Shown: positions 1-8,285, counted from the stretch's first letter. The stretch: DNA of 64,000 bases from Bacteroidales bacterium (GCA_017513445.1 JAFXFS010000001.1:1-64000); one strand, 5' to 3'. A program made the numbers and translations. The notes: generated by a model from the letters alone, not told the origin.

Positions 1-1
1 C

Positions 2-241
2 CTTACAGTTATGAAAGAGGATGGTACTAAGGTTGTTTATGATGGTACAAATGGTGCTGATATGGTTGGTTTCTCTGTTCCTACTAACTATGCTAACAGA
101 GCTCCATTCTCATACAGAAACTATCTAGAACCAATTTGTAAAGATATTTACAATGAGTACAAGAATGCTGCTAATGCAGAAGGTGTTTCTGGTACTTATT
201 CAATCGTTCAAAATAAAGGATGGGAAGCTCTTACTGAGTAA
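2..241 (+). CDS. C-terminal fragment of an unidentified protein (5' end outside window)
   Basis: The frame is open from the first bases of the window to a TAA at 239-241, and codons before the first ATG (position 11) are also open, so this is the 3' end of a longer gene and the ATG is internal. About 79 residues are visible. They are polar and aromatic-rich, with a Gly/Ser/Thr-rich tail, and have no membrane segment. I do not recognise the family. A strong rho-independent terminator follows 23 nt after the stop, which supports a genuine, well-expressed gene end. The function cannot be given from this fragment. Confidence 0.75.
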   Translation, partial: LTVMKEDGTKVVYDGTNGADMVGFSVPTNYANRAPFSYRNYLEPICKDIYNEYKNAANAEGVSGTYSIVQNKGWEALTE

Positions 242-264
242 TCCACACTTTATGTAATAATTAA

Positions 265-293
265 GGGTAGTCCTGATGGGCTACCCTTTTTTT
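265..293 (+). terminator. Rho-independent terminator
   Basis: A perfect GGGTAG/CTACCC stem with a 10-nt loop is followed directly by seven T residues. It lies 23 nt after the stop of the truncated first gene and ends that transcript. Confidence 0.9.
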
Positions 294-316
294 GTATACT
301 TAATTATTGTAGTTGC

Positions 317-500
317 ACCGTCATTGCTACACGCACCAGGACCGTCATTGCTGCACGCACCAGGGCCGTCATTGCTGGGCGCAGCCCGGCAATCTGTTCA
401 CTCTTCGTCATTGCTGCACAAAGTGCGGCAATCTAAAACAGATTCCCGAGACAAGCTCGGGAATGACGTTTTCTTATGTATGGTAAGCTCGGGAATGACG
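317..500. repeat. Palindromic repeat cluster (REP-like, dRS3-like units)
   Basis: The cluster opens with about 2.7 copies of a 24-nt tandem unit (317-332, 333-356, 357-380) carrying the core CGTCATTGCTGCAC. Three hairpins follow: 372-392 (TTGCTGGGC/GCCCGGCAA), 406-434 (TTGCTGCAC/GTGCGGCAA) and 441-466 (ATTCCCGAG/CTCGGGAAT). A half unit lies at 485-500. The units share flanks GTCATT...AATCT. It is far richer in GC than its surroundings. An open frame through it has no start context or recognisable product and is not a gene. Related units occur at 8415-8445 and 41384-41647. Confidence 0.8.
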
Positions 501-517
501 CCTATCTCAATACAATA

Positions 518-1894
518 CTAAAACATATAATCCCAAGCAGGAAGCATAATTGGCTCACTATCAAGGGCTTGGATTGCTTTTTCGCTTAAATAATTGCGAT
601 GAAGAACAATTCGGAAAAGATACTCATCGAACCATTCGTCTGTAAATGTTAGATAACCACCATTTCCACTGCCGGCACCCCAGCTATTTTCAAATTCCCA
701 TTTGGTAGGAACATCGTTTTCATCAGTATCGCATCCGATAAGAGTCATTGCGTGTGAAGATCCACTTTGGCGAGTAAGGATTCTTGCCTTTTTATCCATT
801 TGAAGAGATACTCCCAACAGTGATTCATAATCATAGTTATTTACATCAAGAATACCACTCTTGTAATCACTTTGCTTTCCAACATCGCAAGAGACGTACA
901 TTGCTTCATTGTTTTTGATAGATGCAAGTGCAGATGCTTTAATCTCTTCATTTGGAAGGTTCAGATAAACCCAATTGATACCTTCTATAGTGTTTCTATA
1001 ATTTTGAATTTCATAAATTTTATAGTATTCGCGAGTTGGATCATTCATTACCATAATGTAGTGAGATGGGTTATAATCCTCCTCTACAATACTTTTATAA
1101 AACTCTAATGGTGTAGTTTTCAGTGTTTTAATATTTCCATCTTTGTCTTTATATCTCCAAGCAAATTCTGTCGGAGGTTCACCAAGGCATAGAGCCAATA
1201 TTCTGTAGATATCTTTCAGAATAACGATTTTGTCATTCTGAATGGCTTTCTCTTTCTTACCTGCAGCGATACTTTCGCGAAGATTATAACCACCTGCTCT
1301 AAGGCGTTCATTGATGATTCTAACCATCTGCGAAGTGTTGTTGGAGTGGGCAGTCTCAGGCATTACACTTTTTGGAACTACTCCATACTTTTCAGCAATA
1401 TTGTAAAAAAGATTCCAAACACCACCATCGCCTACAGGAGATTGGAAGTAGAATGTAACATCTCTATCATCCATTGCTCTGTCAGCGGTAGCTATAATAT
1501 TTTCCAAAAACAGATTTGATTTTTCAAAAATATCCCAGAAGTAGCAATAGTTATGAGAAAAATCAAAGTTGGTAAGATTGAATTGCTCCATCACAGAAGG
1601 TCTTAGAACATTCATTGAAGTAAACATCCAGCATCTTCCCGAGCTCTCCTGGTCAGTAATACCCTTAACTCCAACGCGATATTTGAAGTAATGGTCTATT
1701 TTGCCAATATTACTATGATTTACAGCATTATTTTTAATGTTTGCATCATTAGTAAGAATATTTTGCAAGGCTATATCGCTGGTTGTGCCCATAAAGCCCT
1801 GACGTACCTGCTCCAACTCGGATTCATTAATTTGCTGAGCAGAAACAATTCCAAAAGAGAATAGGGCAGTAATAATAAGTAAACTCTTTTTCAT
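518..1894 (-). CDS. Secreted C1-family cysteine peptidase (bleomycin hydrolase/PepC type)
   Basis: A papain-fold aminopeptidase-like enzyme of the C1B (bleomycin hydrolase, PepC) group. Residues 1-19 form a signal peptide ending at ...VSA before QQ, so it acts in the periplasm or outside, unlike the cytoplasmic PepC of lactic acid bacteria. The catalytic set is visible: oxyanion Gln82 and nucleophile Cys88 in QESSGRCWMF, His381 in SSHAMTLIG, and Asn403 in ENSWG. At 458 residues the length fits the family. It follows the aminopeptidase P gene by 2 nt and is probably cotranscribed, so both may finish peptide breakdown, one outside and one in the cytosol. Natural substrate unknown. Confidence 0.9.
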   Translation of the reverse strand: MKKSLLIITALFSFGIVSAQQINESELEQVRQGFMGTTSDIALQNILTNDANIKNNAVNHSNIGKIDHYFKYRVGVKGITDQESSGRCWMFTSMNVLRPSVMEQFNLTNFDFSHNYCYFWDIFEKSNLFLENIIATADRAMDDRDVTFYFQSPVGDGGVWNLFYNIAEKYGVVPKSVMPETAHSNNTSQMVRIINERLRAGGYNLRESIAAGKKEKAIQNDKIVILKDIYRILALCLGEPPTEFAWRYKDKDGNIKTLKTTPLEFYKSIVEEDYNPSHYIMVMNDPTREYYKIYEIQNYRNTIEGINWVYLNLPNEEIKASALASIKNNEAMYVSCDVGKQSDYKSGILDVNNYDYESLLGVSLQMDKKARILTRQSGSSHAMTLIGCDTDENDVPTKWEFENSWGAGSGNGGYLTFTDEWFDEYLFRIVLHRNYLSEKAIQALDSEPIMLPAWDYMF

Positions 1895-1896
1895 AT

Positions 1897-3291
1897 CTAT
1901 TTAATTAATTCATTTTCAACCTCTTGTACTCCTATAGGAAGACGTTTTGAGCCCAATAGTCGGCAACCATCAGCAGTAATTAAAATATCATCTTCAAGAC
2001 GGATACCTCCAAAGTTGTAATAATCTTTTACTTTGTCAAAGTTGATGAACTCTTTGCAAGTTCCATCTGCCTTCCACTGTTCAATAAGTGCCGGAATAAA
2101 GTAGATACCAGGTTCATCAGATACGACAATTCCCTCTTTAAGTTCTTTACCCATTCTCAATGAGCCGAGGCCGGGCTGTTTTGAACGAACATAGGTTTCA
2201 TCATACCCAACATAATTTTCACCTAAATCCTCCATATCGTGAACATCTAGTCCGATATTATGACCAAGACCGTGAGGCATAAAGAGGGCAGGAGCACCAG
2301 CGGCAACAGCCTCATCAGCATTACCACGCATAAGACCAAGATCTATAAGACCCTGAGCAATAACTTTATAACAAGCTAAATGAACATCACGATAAATTAC
2401 TCCCGGAGCAGACATCTCTATCGCAAGATTATTGGCTTTGGCAACTATAGAGTAAATTTCTGCCTGTTTTTGGGTAAACTTTCCACTACAAGGTAGAGTT
2501 CTTGTGAAGTCAGATGCATAGTGAGAATTTGCTTCAGCACCGGCATCAATCAACAACATTCTACCCTCTGTAATAATCTGATTATGAGAGTGATTGTGGA
2601 GTGTCTCACCATTTTGAGACAAGATGATAGGGAAGGATGGCATAGTTCCTTTTGCTCGGCAGATGCCCTCCATAACGCCAACCAACTCCTGCTCTAACAT
2701 ACCAAGTCTCATTCCCTTCATCGCAGCGTAGTGCATATCGTAGCCAAGATCTGCAACTGCATCAAGTTCCTCAATTTCACAACTCTCTTTGTATAGTCTT
2801 AAATCAACAACACCTTTGATAAAAGGAACACTTGCAGCACTCTTCATTTGGTCAAACCCAATACCAAGAAGAGAGTTCAGTAGAATTTTATTGTGATTTC
2901 TATATGGCGGAAGGAAGTGAACTTTTCTACCTTGAGATATTGCCTTTTTTACATAATCTTCCAATTTGGCAAATGGCTCACATTTCTCTACACCAACTTT
3001 GGCTCCTTTCTCCTTTAATAGAGGTTGTGGACCCATCCAAATGATATCATCAATATCCACATCATTGCCAAATAGAACCTCTTCTCCACTCTCGAGATCG
3101 ATAATCGCAGCTAAATCGCTTTGATCTATACCCCAAAAGTATAAGAATGTACTATCCTGACGAAATTGATATTGATTGGAAAGATAATTACAACTAGCTT
3201 CAGAGTTGCCTAGGAATAGTAATATTCCACTCTCTTGAATTTTATTTACAAGTTTTGAGCGTCTGTTTTGGTAAATAATTTTGTAAAACAT
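1897..3291 (-). CDS. pepP: Xaa-Pro aminopeptidase (aminopeptidase P, M24B)
   Basis: A cytoplasmic dinuclear metallopeptidase that removes the residue before an N-terminal proline. An N-terminal creatinase-like domain (about 1-165) is followed by the pita-bread M24 domain. The five metal ligands are visible: Asp249 and Asp261 (LLIDAGAEANSHYASDFTRT), His344 (HGLGHNIG), Glu393 (DEPGIYF) and Glu433 (RLEDD). The length of 464 aa fits. No signal peptide. It lies 41 nt downstream of lpxK and 2 nt upstream of the C1 peptidase in a minus-strand run. The ATG at 3289-3291 is the first in frame and gives the full N-terminal domain. Confidence 0.93.
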   Translation of the reverse strand: MFYKIIYQNRRSKLVNKIQESGILLFLGNSEASCNYLSNQYQFRQDSTFLYFWGIDQSDLAAIIDLESGEEVLFGNDVDIDDIIWMGPQPLLKEKGAKVGVEKCEPFAKLEDYVKKAISQGRKVHFLPPYRNHNKILLNSLLGIGFDQMKSAASVPFIKGVVDLRLYKESCEIEELDAVADLGYDMHYAAMKGMRLGMLEQELVGVMEGICRAKGTMPSFPIILSQNGETLHNHSHNQIITEGRMLLIDAGAEANSHYASDFTRTLPCSGKFTQKQAEIYSIVAKANNLAIEMSAPGVIYRDVHLACYKVIAQGLIDLGLMRGNADEAVAAGAPALFMPHGLGHNIGLDVHDMEDLGENYVGYDETYVRSKQPGLGSLRMGKELKEGIVVSDEPGIYFIPALIEQWKADGTCKEFINFDKVKDYYNFGGIRLEDDILITADGCRLLGSKRLPIGVQEVENELIK

Positions 3292-3332
3292 ATTACGGAT
3301 TTATTAAATATCTCCGTAAAATTAATAAAAAT

Positions 3333-4352
3333 CTATAATAGTTCAACAAAACGCTTCTCCTCTCCGTTGCCAGAAAATAGGATTTCCATCGGGGCAAAGA
3401 AGAATTTTTTCTTAAGAGAATCGGACATAGATAACTCTCTTAGTTTGACTGCATCCTTTTCTGTGGTAATAAAAATAGCCCTAGGGTATTTTCTTGAGAT
3501 TTTTTCAAACTTTTTAATATCACTCTTTCTATATCTGTGGTGATCTCCAAATTGTTTATGAACTTTGATGTTATATGTATCACAAAGATGATAAACAAGA
3601 GGAGTATCATTGGCTACACCTGTGCATAGAATTGCCTCTTTGGAATAAAGATAGTGATTATCCCCCTCGCTAAATAGAGCTTTTAACTCTTTATGCTCTA
3701 TTTTTGTAAAAAACAGGTTCTGTTCGGCATTCAGTTTAAGACTCTTTCGCCACTGTTCTATCTCCCACAAATCAAGTTCTCCCGGACATTTAGTAACAAT
3801 TACTATATCAGCCCTTTTAATCTCAGAGGGTAAATCTCTCAATCGTCCGAAAGGGAGCAGATTGTCTTTGAAAATAGGTCGATTGAAGTCAACTAAAACA
3901 ATTGATTTTGATGGAGTTACAGCTCTATGTTGAAATCCGTCGTCAAGAATTATTGCTTCGGGCTTTCTCTCTTTTGAAAGAAGCAAATCAATACCATCAG
4001 CCCTCTTTTTGGCCACACATACATCTACTCGAGGAAATTTTCTCTTTATTTGAAGGGGTTCATCACCACCGATTCTGGCAGAGGTTTCGCAATCTAATTC
4101 CACAACTTTGTTACCCCTCCTTCCATAGCCGCGAGAAACCACAGCAATAGGGGATGCCTTGCCCTGTAAGAGCTTGATAATCAACTCTGTATGAGGAGTT
4201 TTTCCAGTCCCTCCAACTGTTATATTGCCAACAGAGATAACCGGCACATTAAAAGTTTTGGACTTAAGCACACCTTTATTATAAAGCGAGTGTCTTATTT
4301 TCAGAGTTATATAATATGGAAATAGTAGTACCTTGTCAATAAAAAAATTCAT
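3333..4352 (-). CDS. lpxK: Tetraacyldisaccharide 4'-kinase
   Basis: Phosphorylates the 4' position of the lipid A precursor disaccharide at the inner membrane, the sixth step of the Raetz pathway. The P-loop is visible at residues 42-52 (GNITVGGTGKT), preceded by the hydrophobic/basic N-terminal segment that docks to the membrane. DDGFQHR, another LpxK signature, occurs near residue 137. The 339 aa length is normal. The start is 1 nt after the dusB stop, so the two are translationally close. No other lipid A genes lie nearby. Confidence 0.95.
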   Translation of the reverse strand: MNFFIDKVLLFPYYITLKIRHSLYNKGVLKSKTFNVPVISVGNITVGGTGKTPHTELIIKLLQGKASPIAVVSRGYGRRGNKVVELDCETSARIGGDEPLQIKRKFPRVDVCVAKKRADGIDLLLSKERKPEAIILDDGFQHRAVTPSKSIVLVDFNRPIFKDNLLPFGRLRDLPSEIKRADIVIVTKCPGELDLWEIEQWRKSLKLNAEQNLFFTKIEHKELKALFSEGDNHYLYSKEAILCTGVANDTPLVYHLCDTYNIKVHKQFGDHHRYRKSDIKKFEKISRKYPRAIFITTEKDAVKLRELSMSDSLKKKFFFAPMEILFSGNGEEKRFVELL

Positions 4353-4353
4353 C

Positions 4354-5328
4354 TTAACCCCAATTTGTTTTTACAAAATCAAGTAAATTAAATAATTCCT
4401 GAACATCGGTCGATGTAACCAATTTCAAGCGAGTCTCTTTGAAATTATCCAACCCCTTAAAATAACAAGAGAGGTGGCGACGCATCTCAAGAATACCTAC
4501 TTTTTCCCCTTTTACATCAATGCTTTTTTGGAGGTGTTTTTTAGCTAAATCCACTCTTTCGGCAACGGACATTGGTTCGAGCAGTTCCCCAGTTTCAAGG
4601 TAATGTTTAATCTCTCTAAAGATCCAAGGGTGTCCGAAAGTGGCTCTTCCAATCATAATAGCATCTACTCCATAGCGTTCAAAGGCCATTTTTGCACTTT
4701 CGGGAGAGTTTATATCACCATTTCCGATAATTGGAATCTTCATTCTCGGATTCTCCTTTATTTTACCTATAAGAGTCCAATCTGCCTCACCTTTATACAT
4801 TTGGCAACGTGTTCTGCCGTGAATTGTCAAAGCTGCAATTCCAACATCCTGTAATCTTTCAGCCAGTTCGACAATGATTTTTGAGTCTTCATCCCAACCC
4901 AAGCGAGTTTTGACTGTCACAGGAAGTTTTACCGCCTCCACAACTTGACGTGTAATCTCCACCATCTTATCCGGCTCTCTCATCATTCCACTGCCGGCTC
5001 CTCGTTTGGCAATTTTATTGACAGGACATCCAAAATTTATATCAATAAGGTCTGGATTGGCCTTTTCTGCCATTTGTGCCGCTACAACCATAGCTTCTGG
5101 GATATGACCATAAATTTGCACACCTATAGGTTTCTCGTATGGATAGGTTTCCATCTTCAGAATCGATTTTTGGACATCTCTTATAAGGGCATCAGAAGAG
5201 ACAAATTCGGTGTACATCATATCTGCTCCATACATTTTACAGATATATCTAAAGGATGCGTCAGTAACATCCTCCATCGGAGCAAGAAATAGAGGTCTAT
5301 CGCCAAGTTCTATGTTAGAAATCTTCAT
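4354..5328 (-). CDS. dusB: tRNA-dihydrouridine synthase
   Basis: An FMN-dependent enzyme reducing specific uridines to dihydrouridine in tRNA. The TIM-barrel N-terminus PLFLAPMEDVTD, the catalytic Cys101 in INFGCPVNK, the loop RGAGSGMMR and the FMN-phosphate segment IGNGDI are visible. Start choice: the frame continues 47 codons upstream, but that stretch overlaps the divergent rplM promoter. The ATG at 5326-5328 gives a 324-residue protein starting just before the barrel, and a -7 box (5391-5398) sits at the right distance for this start. It heads the minus-strand run with lpxK, pepP and the C1 peptidase. The Dus subtype is inferred from the family, not proven. Confidence 0.93.
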   Translation of the reverse strand: MKISNIELGDRPLFLAPMEDVTDASFRYICKMYGADMMYTEFVSSDALIRDVQKSILKMETYPYEKPIGVQIYGHIPEAMVVAAQMAEKANPDLIDINFGCPVNKIAKRGAGSGMMREPDKMVEITRQVVEAVKLPVTVKTRLGWDEDSKIIVELAERLQDVGIAALTIHGRTRCQMYKGEADWTLIGKIKENPRMKIPIIGNGDINSPESAKMAFERYGVDAIMIGRATFGHPWIFREIKHYLETGELLEPMSVAERVDLAKKHLQKSIDVKGEKVGILEMRRHLSCYFKGLDNFKETRLKLVTSTDVQELFNLLDFVKTNWG

Positions 5329-5390
5329 TTTTAATAGTAAAAAATTCCGATTTGCTTGATTTTTAATGCAATGCGGAAAAATTTGGGAAG

Positions 5391-5398
5391 CAAAAATA
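5391..5398 (-). promoter_or_regulatory. Predicted -7 box of the dusB operon
   Basis: On the minus strand this reads TATTTTTG, matching the Bacteroidota consensus TAnnTTTG. A start of transcription near 5384 would give a leader of about 56 nt before dusB. It is back to back with the rplM promoter. Confidence 0.55.
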
Positions 5399-5430
5399 GA
5401 TAATATTGGAGATATATTAAAAAAAAATAC

Positions 5431-5438
5431 TATATTTG
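5431..5438 (+). promoter_or_regulatory. Predicted -7 box of the rplM-rpsI operon
   Basis: TATATTTG is a perfect TAnnTTTG box. A TTG at 5406-5408 is a possible -33 element. Transcription would start near 5445, close to the leader hairpin. Confidence 0.7.
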
Positions 5439-5441
5439 CAG

Positions 5442-5457
5442 CCCCTAAATTTTGGGG
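5442..5457 (+). promoter_or_regulatory. rplM leader hairpin (candidate r-protein autoregulatory site)
   Basis: CCCC-N8-GGGG inverted repeat just downstream of the -7 box and about 42 nt before the rplM GTG start. It lies at or near the 5' end of the mRNA. It could be a binding site for L13 or merely a stabilising 5' hairpin. The sequence alone does not decide. Confidence 0.4.
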
Positions 5458-5498
5458 AAATCGCAACAAATTTAGTTATTAACTTAAAAATCAACACA

Positions 5499-5954
5499 GT
5501 GGACACACAAAGTTACAAAACAGTGTCGGCAAATAAAGCAACCGTAAACAAAGAGTGGTTGCTAGTTGATGCAACCAACATGGTAGTTGGTCGACTTGCT
5601 TCACGCGTAGCTGTATTGCTTCGTGGTAAGCATAAACCAAACTTCACTCCTCACGTTGATTGTGGTGACAATGTTATCATCATCAATGCAGAGAAGGTAC
5701 GTTTTACTGGTAAAAAGTTGACTGATAAAGTGTATGTACGTCACACAGGTTATCCTGGCGGACAACGCTTTGCTACTCCAAAAGTGTTGCTACAACACAA
5801 ACCGACTGCAGTATTAGAGGGAGCAATCAAAGGTATGCTTCCTAAAAATCGCCTTGGTTCTCAATTGTTCCGTAATGTGTATATTTACGCAGGTAGCGAA
5901 CACCCACACGAGGCACAACAACCAAAATTAATTAATTTAGAACAAGAAAATTAA
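5499..5954 (+). CDS. rplM: 50S ribosomal protein L13
   Basis: Large-subunit protein needed early in 50S assembly. Typical L13 segments are visible: WLLVDATNMVVGRLAS, LLRGKHKPNFTPHVDCGD, the TGYPGG box and GMLPKNRLG. The ORF can be opened upstream to a TTG at 5436, but that codon lies inside the -7 promoter box. The GTG at 5499-5501 aligns with the usual Bacteroidales N-terminus (MDTxSYKT...) and gives 151 aa, the normal length. rpsI starts 6 nt after the stop, the conserved L13-S9 pairing. Confidence 0.97.
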   Translation: MDTQSYKTVSANKATVNKEWLLVDATNMVVGRLASRVAVLLRGKHKPNFTPHVDCGDNVIIINAEKVRFTGKKLTDKVYVRHTGYPGGQRFATPKVLLQHKPTAVLEGAIKGMLPKNRLGSQLFRNVYIYAGSEHPHEAQQPKLINLEQEN

Positions 5955-5960
5955 CAGAGC

Positions 5961-6350
5961 ATGGAAGTAATCAACGCCCTTGGAAGACGTAAATCAGCTG
6001 TTGCTCGCGTTTATCTTAGCTCAGGTAAAGGTAACATTACAATCAATGATCGTCCTTTGGAGGTTTATTTCAAAGAAGGAACTCTTCAATACATTGTAAA
6101 ACAAGCCTTTGAACTTACAGGTACATTAGGACAATTCGACCTTAAAGCCAACATCGATGGTGGTGGTACAAAGGGTCAAGCAGAAGCTCTTCGCCTTGCA
6201 ATTGCACGTGCACTTTGCAAAGTGGATACTGAAGCTTATCGTTCTGTATTGAAAACAAATGGTCTTTTGACTCGCGATGCTCGTGAGGTAGAAAGAAAGA
6301 AACCTGGTCAACCTGGTGCTCGTAGACGCTTCCAATTCAGCAAACGTTAG
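5961..6350 (+). CDS. rpsI: 30S ribosomal protein S9
   Basis: Small-subunit protein whose C-terminal tail reaches the P-site tRNA. The N-terminus NALGRRKSAVARVYL, the GGGTKGQAEALRLAIARAL segment and the basic tail ending in QFSKR are all present. 129 aa is the normal length. It follows rplM by 6 nt. A 193-nt spacer with a strong hairpin separates it from rpsB. Confidence 0.97.
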   Translation: MEVINALGRRKSAVARVYLSSGKGNITINDRPLEVYFKEGTLQYIVKQAFELTGTLGQFDLKANIDGGGTKGQAEALRLAIARALCKVDTEAYRSVLKTNGLLTRDAREVERKKPGQPGARRRFQFSKR

Positions 6351-6393
6351 TACTATTATTTATCGCATTAGCGAAACAAAGATTTACAAAAAT

Positions 6394-6450
6394 GCACAGC
6401 TAAATCTAAAATTTGAGGACCAATTCTACCTTAGATTTGTTTAGCTGCGG
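6394..6450 (+). promoter_or_regulatory. rpsB leader: long imperfect hairpin (candidate S2 autoregulatory element)
   Basis: The left arm 6398-6409 (AGCTAAATCTAA) pairs with the right arm 6431-6446 (TTAGATTT, then four extra bases, then AGCT), and the flanking GC at 6394-6395 can extend the stem to GC at 6447-6448. The loop is about 21 nt. No T run follows, so it is not a simple terminator. It sits about 95 nt before rpsB, where autoregulation of rpsB-tsf by S2 is known in other bacteria. Confidence 0.5.
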
Positions 6451-6543
6451 AAAATCAAAGAGATCGACAAAAGTCGCTACTCTTAATTGAAGAAAAGAGG
6501 CTCTTAAATGAGCGTAACAAAAACAAAGAAAATTTTTAAAAAA

Positions 6544-7347
6544 ATGCCAAGAACAAATTTCCAAGATTTACTTGATGCAGGTGTTCATTTCGGTCACTTA
6601 AAGAGAAAATGGAACCCTAAGATGTCTCCATACATTTTCATGGAAAAGAATGGAATCCACATCATTGACCTGCATAAGACTGTTGTAAAAATAGATGAGG
6701 CTGCAAATGTTGTTAAACAATTGGCTCGCGCCGGTCGTAAAATCTTGTTTGTAGCTACAAAAAAACAGGCAAAAGATATCGTGGCTGAAAAGGCAAAAGC
6801 AGTAAATATGCCTTACGTTACAGAGAGATGGCCTGGTGGAATGCTTACAAATTTCCCTACAATTCGTAAAGCAGTCAAAAAAATGAATACCATCGACAAA
6901 ATGATGGCTGATGGTACATTCGAAACTCTTGCAAAACGTGAACGTTTGCAAGTAACTCGCCAAAGAGCAAAACTAGAGAAGAACTTGGGTTCTATCGCAG
7001 ACCTAAATCGTCTTCCTTCAGCAATTTTCGTAGTTGACGTACAAAAAGAGATTAATGCAGTTAAAGAGGCTAATCGTCTAAGCATTCCGGTTATCGCTAT
7101 GGTTGATACTTGTTGCGATCCTACACCGATTGATTATGTGATTCCGGCAAATGATGATGCTGCAAAATCTATCGCTTTAGTTATGGATGCACTTTGCGGA
7201 GCTATCGCAGAGGGTCTTAGCGAAAGAAAAGTTGAGAAGGAAAAAGAAGTTGCTTCAGAAGAGAAAGATGCAGCTCAAGTTCCAGGTAAAAGAATTCGTT
7301 CACGCAAAAACGTTAGCGAAAAAGCAACTGAAGCTACAGCAGAATAA
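6544..7347 (+). CDS. rpsB: 30S ribosomal protein S2
   Basis: Small-subunit protein that joins late in assembly and helps recruit S1 where present. Hallmarks: LLDAGVHFGHLKRKWNPKM, IHIIDLHKTV, FVATKKQAKDIV, RWPGGMLTNF and the acidic/lysine C-terminal tail. An ATG 36 nt upstream (6508) is in frame. However, the S2 family in Bacteroidales begins at the equivalent of the ATG at 6544 (MPRTNFQDLL), giving 267 aa. tsf follows at 41 nt, the conserved rpsB-tsf pair. Confidence 0.97.
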   Translation: MPRTNFQDLLDAGVHFGHLKRKWNPKMSPYIFMEKNGIHIIDLHKTVVKIDEAANVVKQLARAGRKILFVATKKQAKDIVAEKAKAVNMPYVTERWPGGMLTNFPTIRKAVKKMNTIDKMMADGTFETLAKRERLQVTRQRAKLEKNLGSIADLNRLPSAIFVVDVQKEINAVKEANRLSIPVIAMVDTCCDPTPIDYVIPANDDAAKSIALVMDALCGAIAEGLSERKVEKEKEVASEEKDAAQVPGKRIRSRKNVSEKATEATAE

Positions 7348-7388
7348 TTTCTAAGTAGTATTTGTCAAACTTTAAAAAATTTTTAAAA

Positions 7389-8234
7389 ATGGAAATTAAA
7401 GCAGTTGACGTAGCTAAACTACGTAAAATGACAGGTGCAGGTATGATGGATTGCAAGAAGGCTCTTATTGAGGCTGAAGGCGACTATGATAGAGCACAAG
7501 AAATTATCCGTGAAAAGGGTAAATTGGTTGCAGCTAAACGTGCAGACCGTGAAACTACTGAAGGTGCAGTTATTGCTACTGTAAATGCAGATGCTACTAA
7601 AGCAGTTCTTGTATGCTTGGGTTGTGAAACAGACTTCGTTGCTAAAAACGAAGAGTTCCAAGCTCTAGCAAAAGGTATTGCTGCTGCAGCTCTTGAAGCA
7701 TTCCCAGCTGATGCAGAAGCTCTTAAATCTGTTGAAGTTGATGGACAAACAGTTGAAGCTGCTATCACTCAACAAACAGGTAAAAGTGGTGAAAAACACT
7801 CTATTCCTTACTATGCAGCAGTTGAAGCTCCATATATTTCATCATATATCCACACTATCAATGGCAAACTTGCTGCTGTAGTTGGATTCAACAAACCAAT
7901 TCCTGCTGAGGCTGGTAAAGGTATTGCAATGCAAGTTGCATCAATGAACCCAGTATCAGTTTCATCAGCTGATTGCCCTGCAGAAATCGTTGAAAAAGAG
8001 CTTAATATCTACAAAGAACAAATGAAAGCTGATCCTAAGATGCAAGGTAAACCAGAAGCAATGTTGGAAAATATCGCTAAAGGTAAACTTGCTAAGTTCT
8101 TCAAAGAATCAACTCTTGAAGATCAAGATTATCAAATGGGTGACGGCAAATCTTCAGTTAAAGAGTATCTACAAAGCGTAGATAAAGATGCTAAGATCGT
8201 TTGCTTCAGAAGATATTCATTGAATGACGAATAG
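7389..8234 (+). CDS. tsf: Translation elongation factor Ts
   Basis: Guanine-nucleotide exchange factor for EF-Tu. The N-terminal UBA-like region VAKLRKMTGAGMMDCKKAL and the core TDFVAKNEEF motif that displaces Mg and GDP from EF-Tu are visible, followed by two core subdomains. The start is the ATG at 7389, where the family starts. An upstream alternative at 7362 adds nine unrelated codons. 281 aa, like E. coli EF-Ts. A terminator follows. Confidence 0.97.
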   Translation: MEIKAVDVAKLRKMTGAGMMDCKKALIEAEGDYDRAQEIIREKGKLVAAKRADRETTEGAVIATVNADATKAVLVCLGCETDFVAKNEEFQALAKGIAAAALEAFPADAEALKSVEVDGQTVEAAITQQTGKSGEKHSIPYYAAVEAPYISSYIHTINGKLAAVVGFNKPIPAEAGKGIAMQVASMNPVSVSSADCPAEIVEKELNIYKEQMKADPKMQGKPEAMLENIAKGKLAKFFKESTLEDQDYQMGDGKSSVKEYLQSVDKDAKIVCFRRYSLNDE

Positions 8235-8256
8235 TATTCAAAAAAATAAAAAATGA

Positions 8257-8285
8257 GGGTAGCTTGAAAAAGTTACCCTTTTTTT
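8257..8285 (+). terminator. Rho-independent terminator of the ribosomal operon
   Basis: GGGTAGCTT/AAGTTACCC, nine pairs with one mismatch and a 4-nt loop, then a run of seven T. It starts 22 nt after the tsf stop. Confidence 0.9.

Noticed and set aside
317..500. Repeats considered as a CRISPR array
   Set aside because: The 24-nt period leaves no unique spacers, units are palindromes of two kinds, and no cas genes are near.
276..521. Open frame of 81 codons through the first repeat cluster
   Set aside because: It starts inside the terminator, encodes translated palindromes (repeats of SLLHAPG), and has no homologue I recognise.
872..1108. Antisense frames within the C1 peptidase, pepP, acrB and others
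   Set aside because: They are shadows of strong coding genes with motif support on the opposite strand.
5329..5469. N-terminal extension of DusB to 5469
   Set aside because: It overlaps the rplM promoter and leader and adds residues outside the TIM barrel; a -7 box for dusB lies inside it.
5436..5498. TTG start and 21-residue extension of rplM
   Set aside because: The TTG is part of the -7 box; the GTG at 5499 matches the family start.
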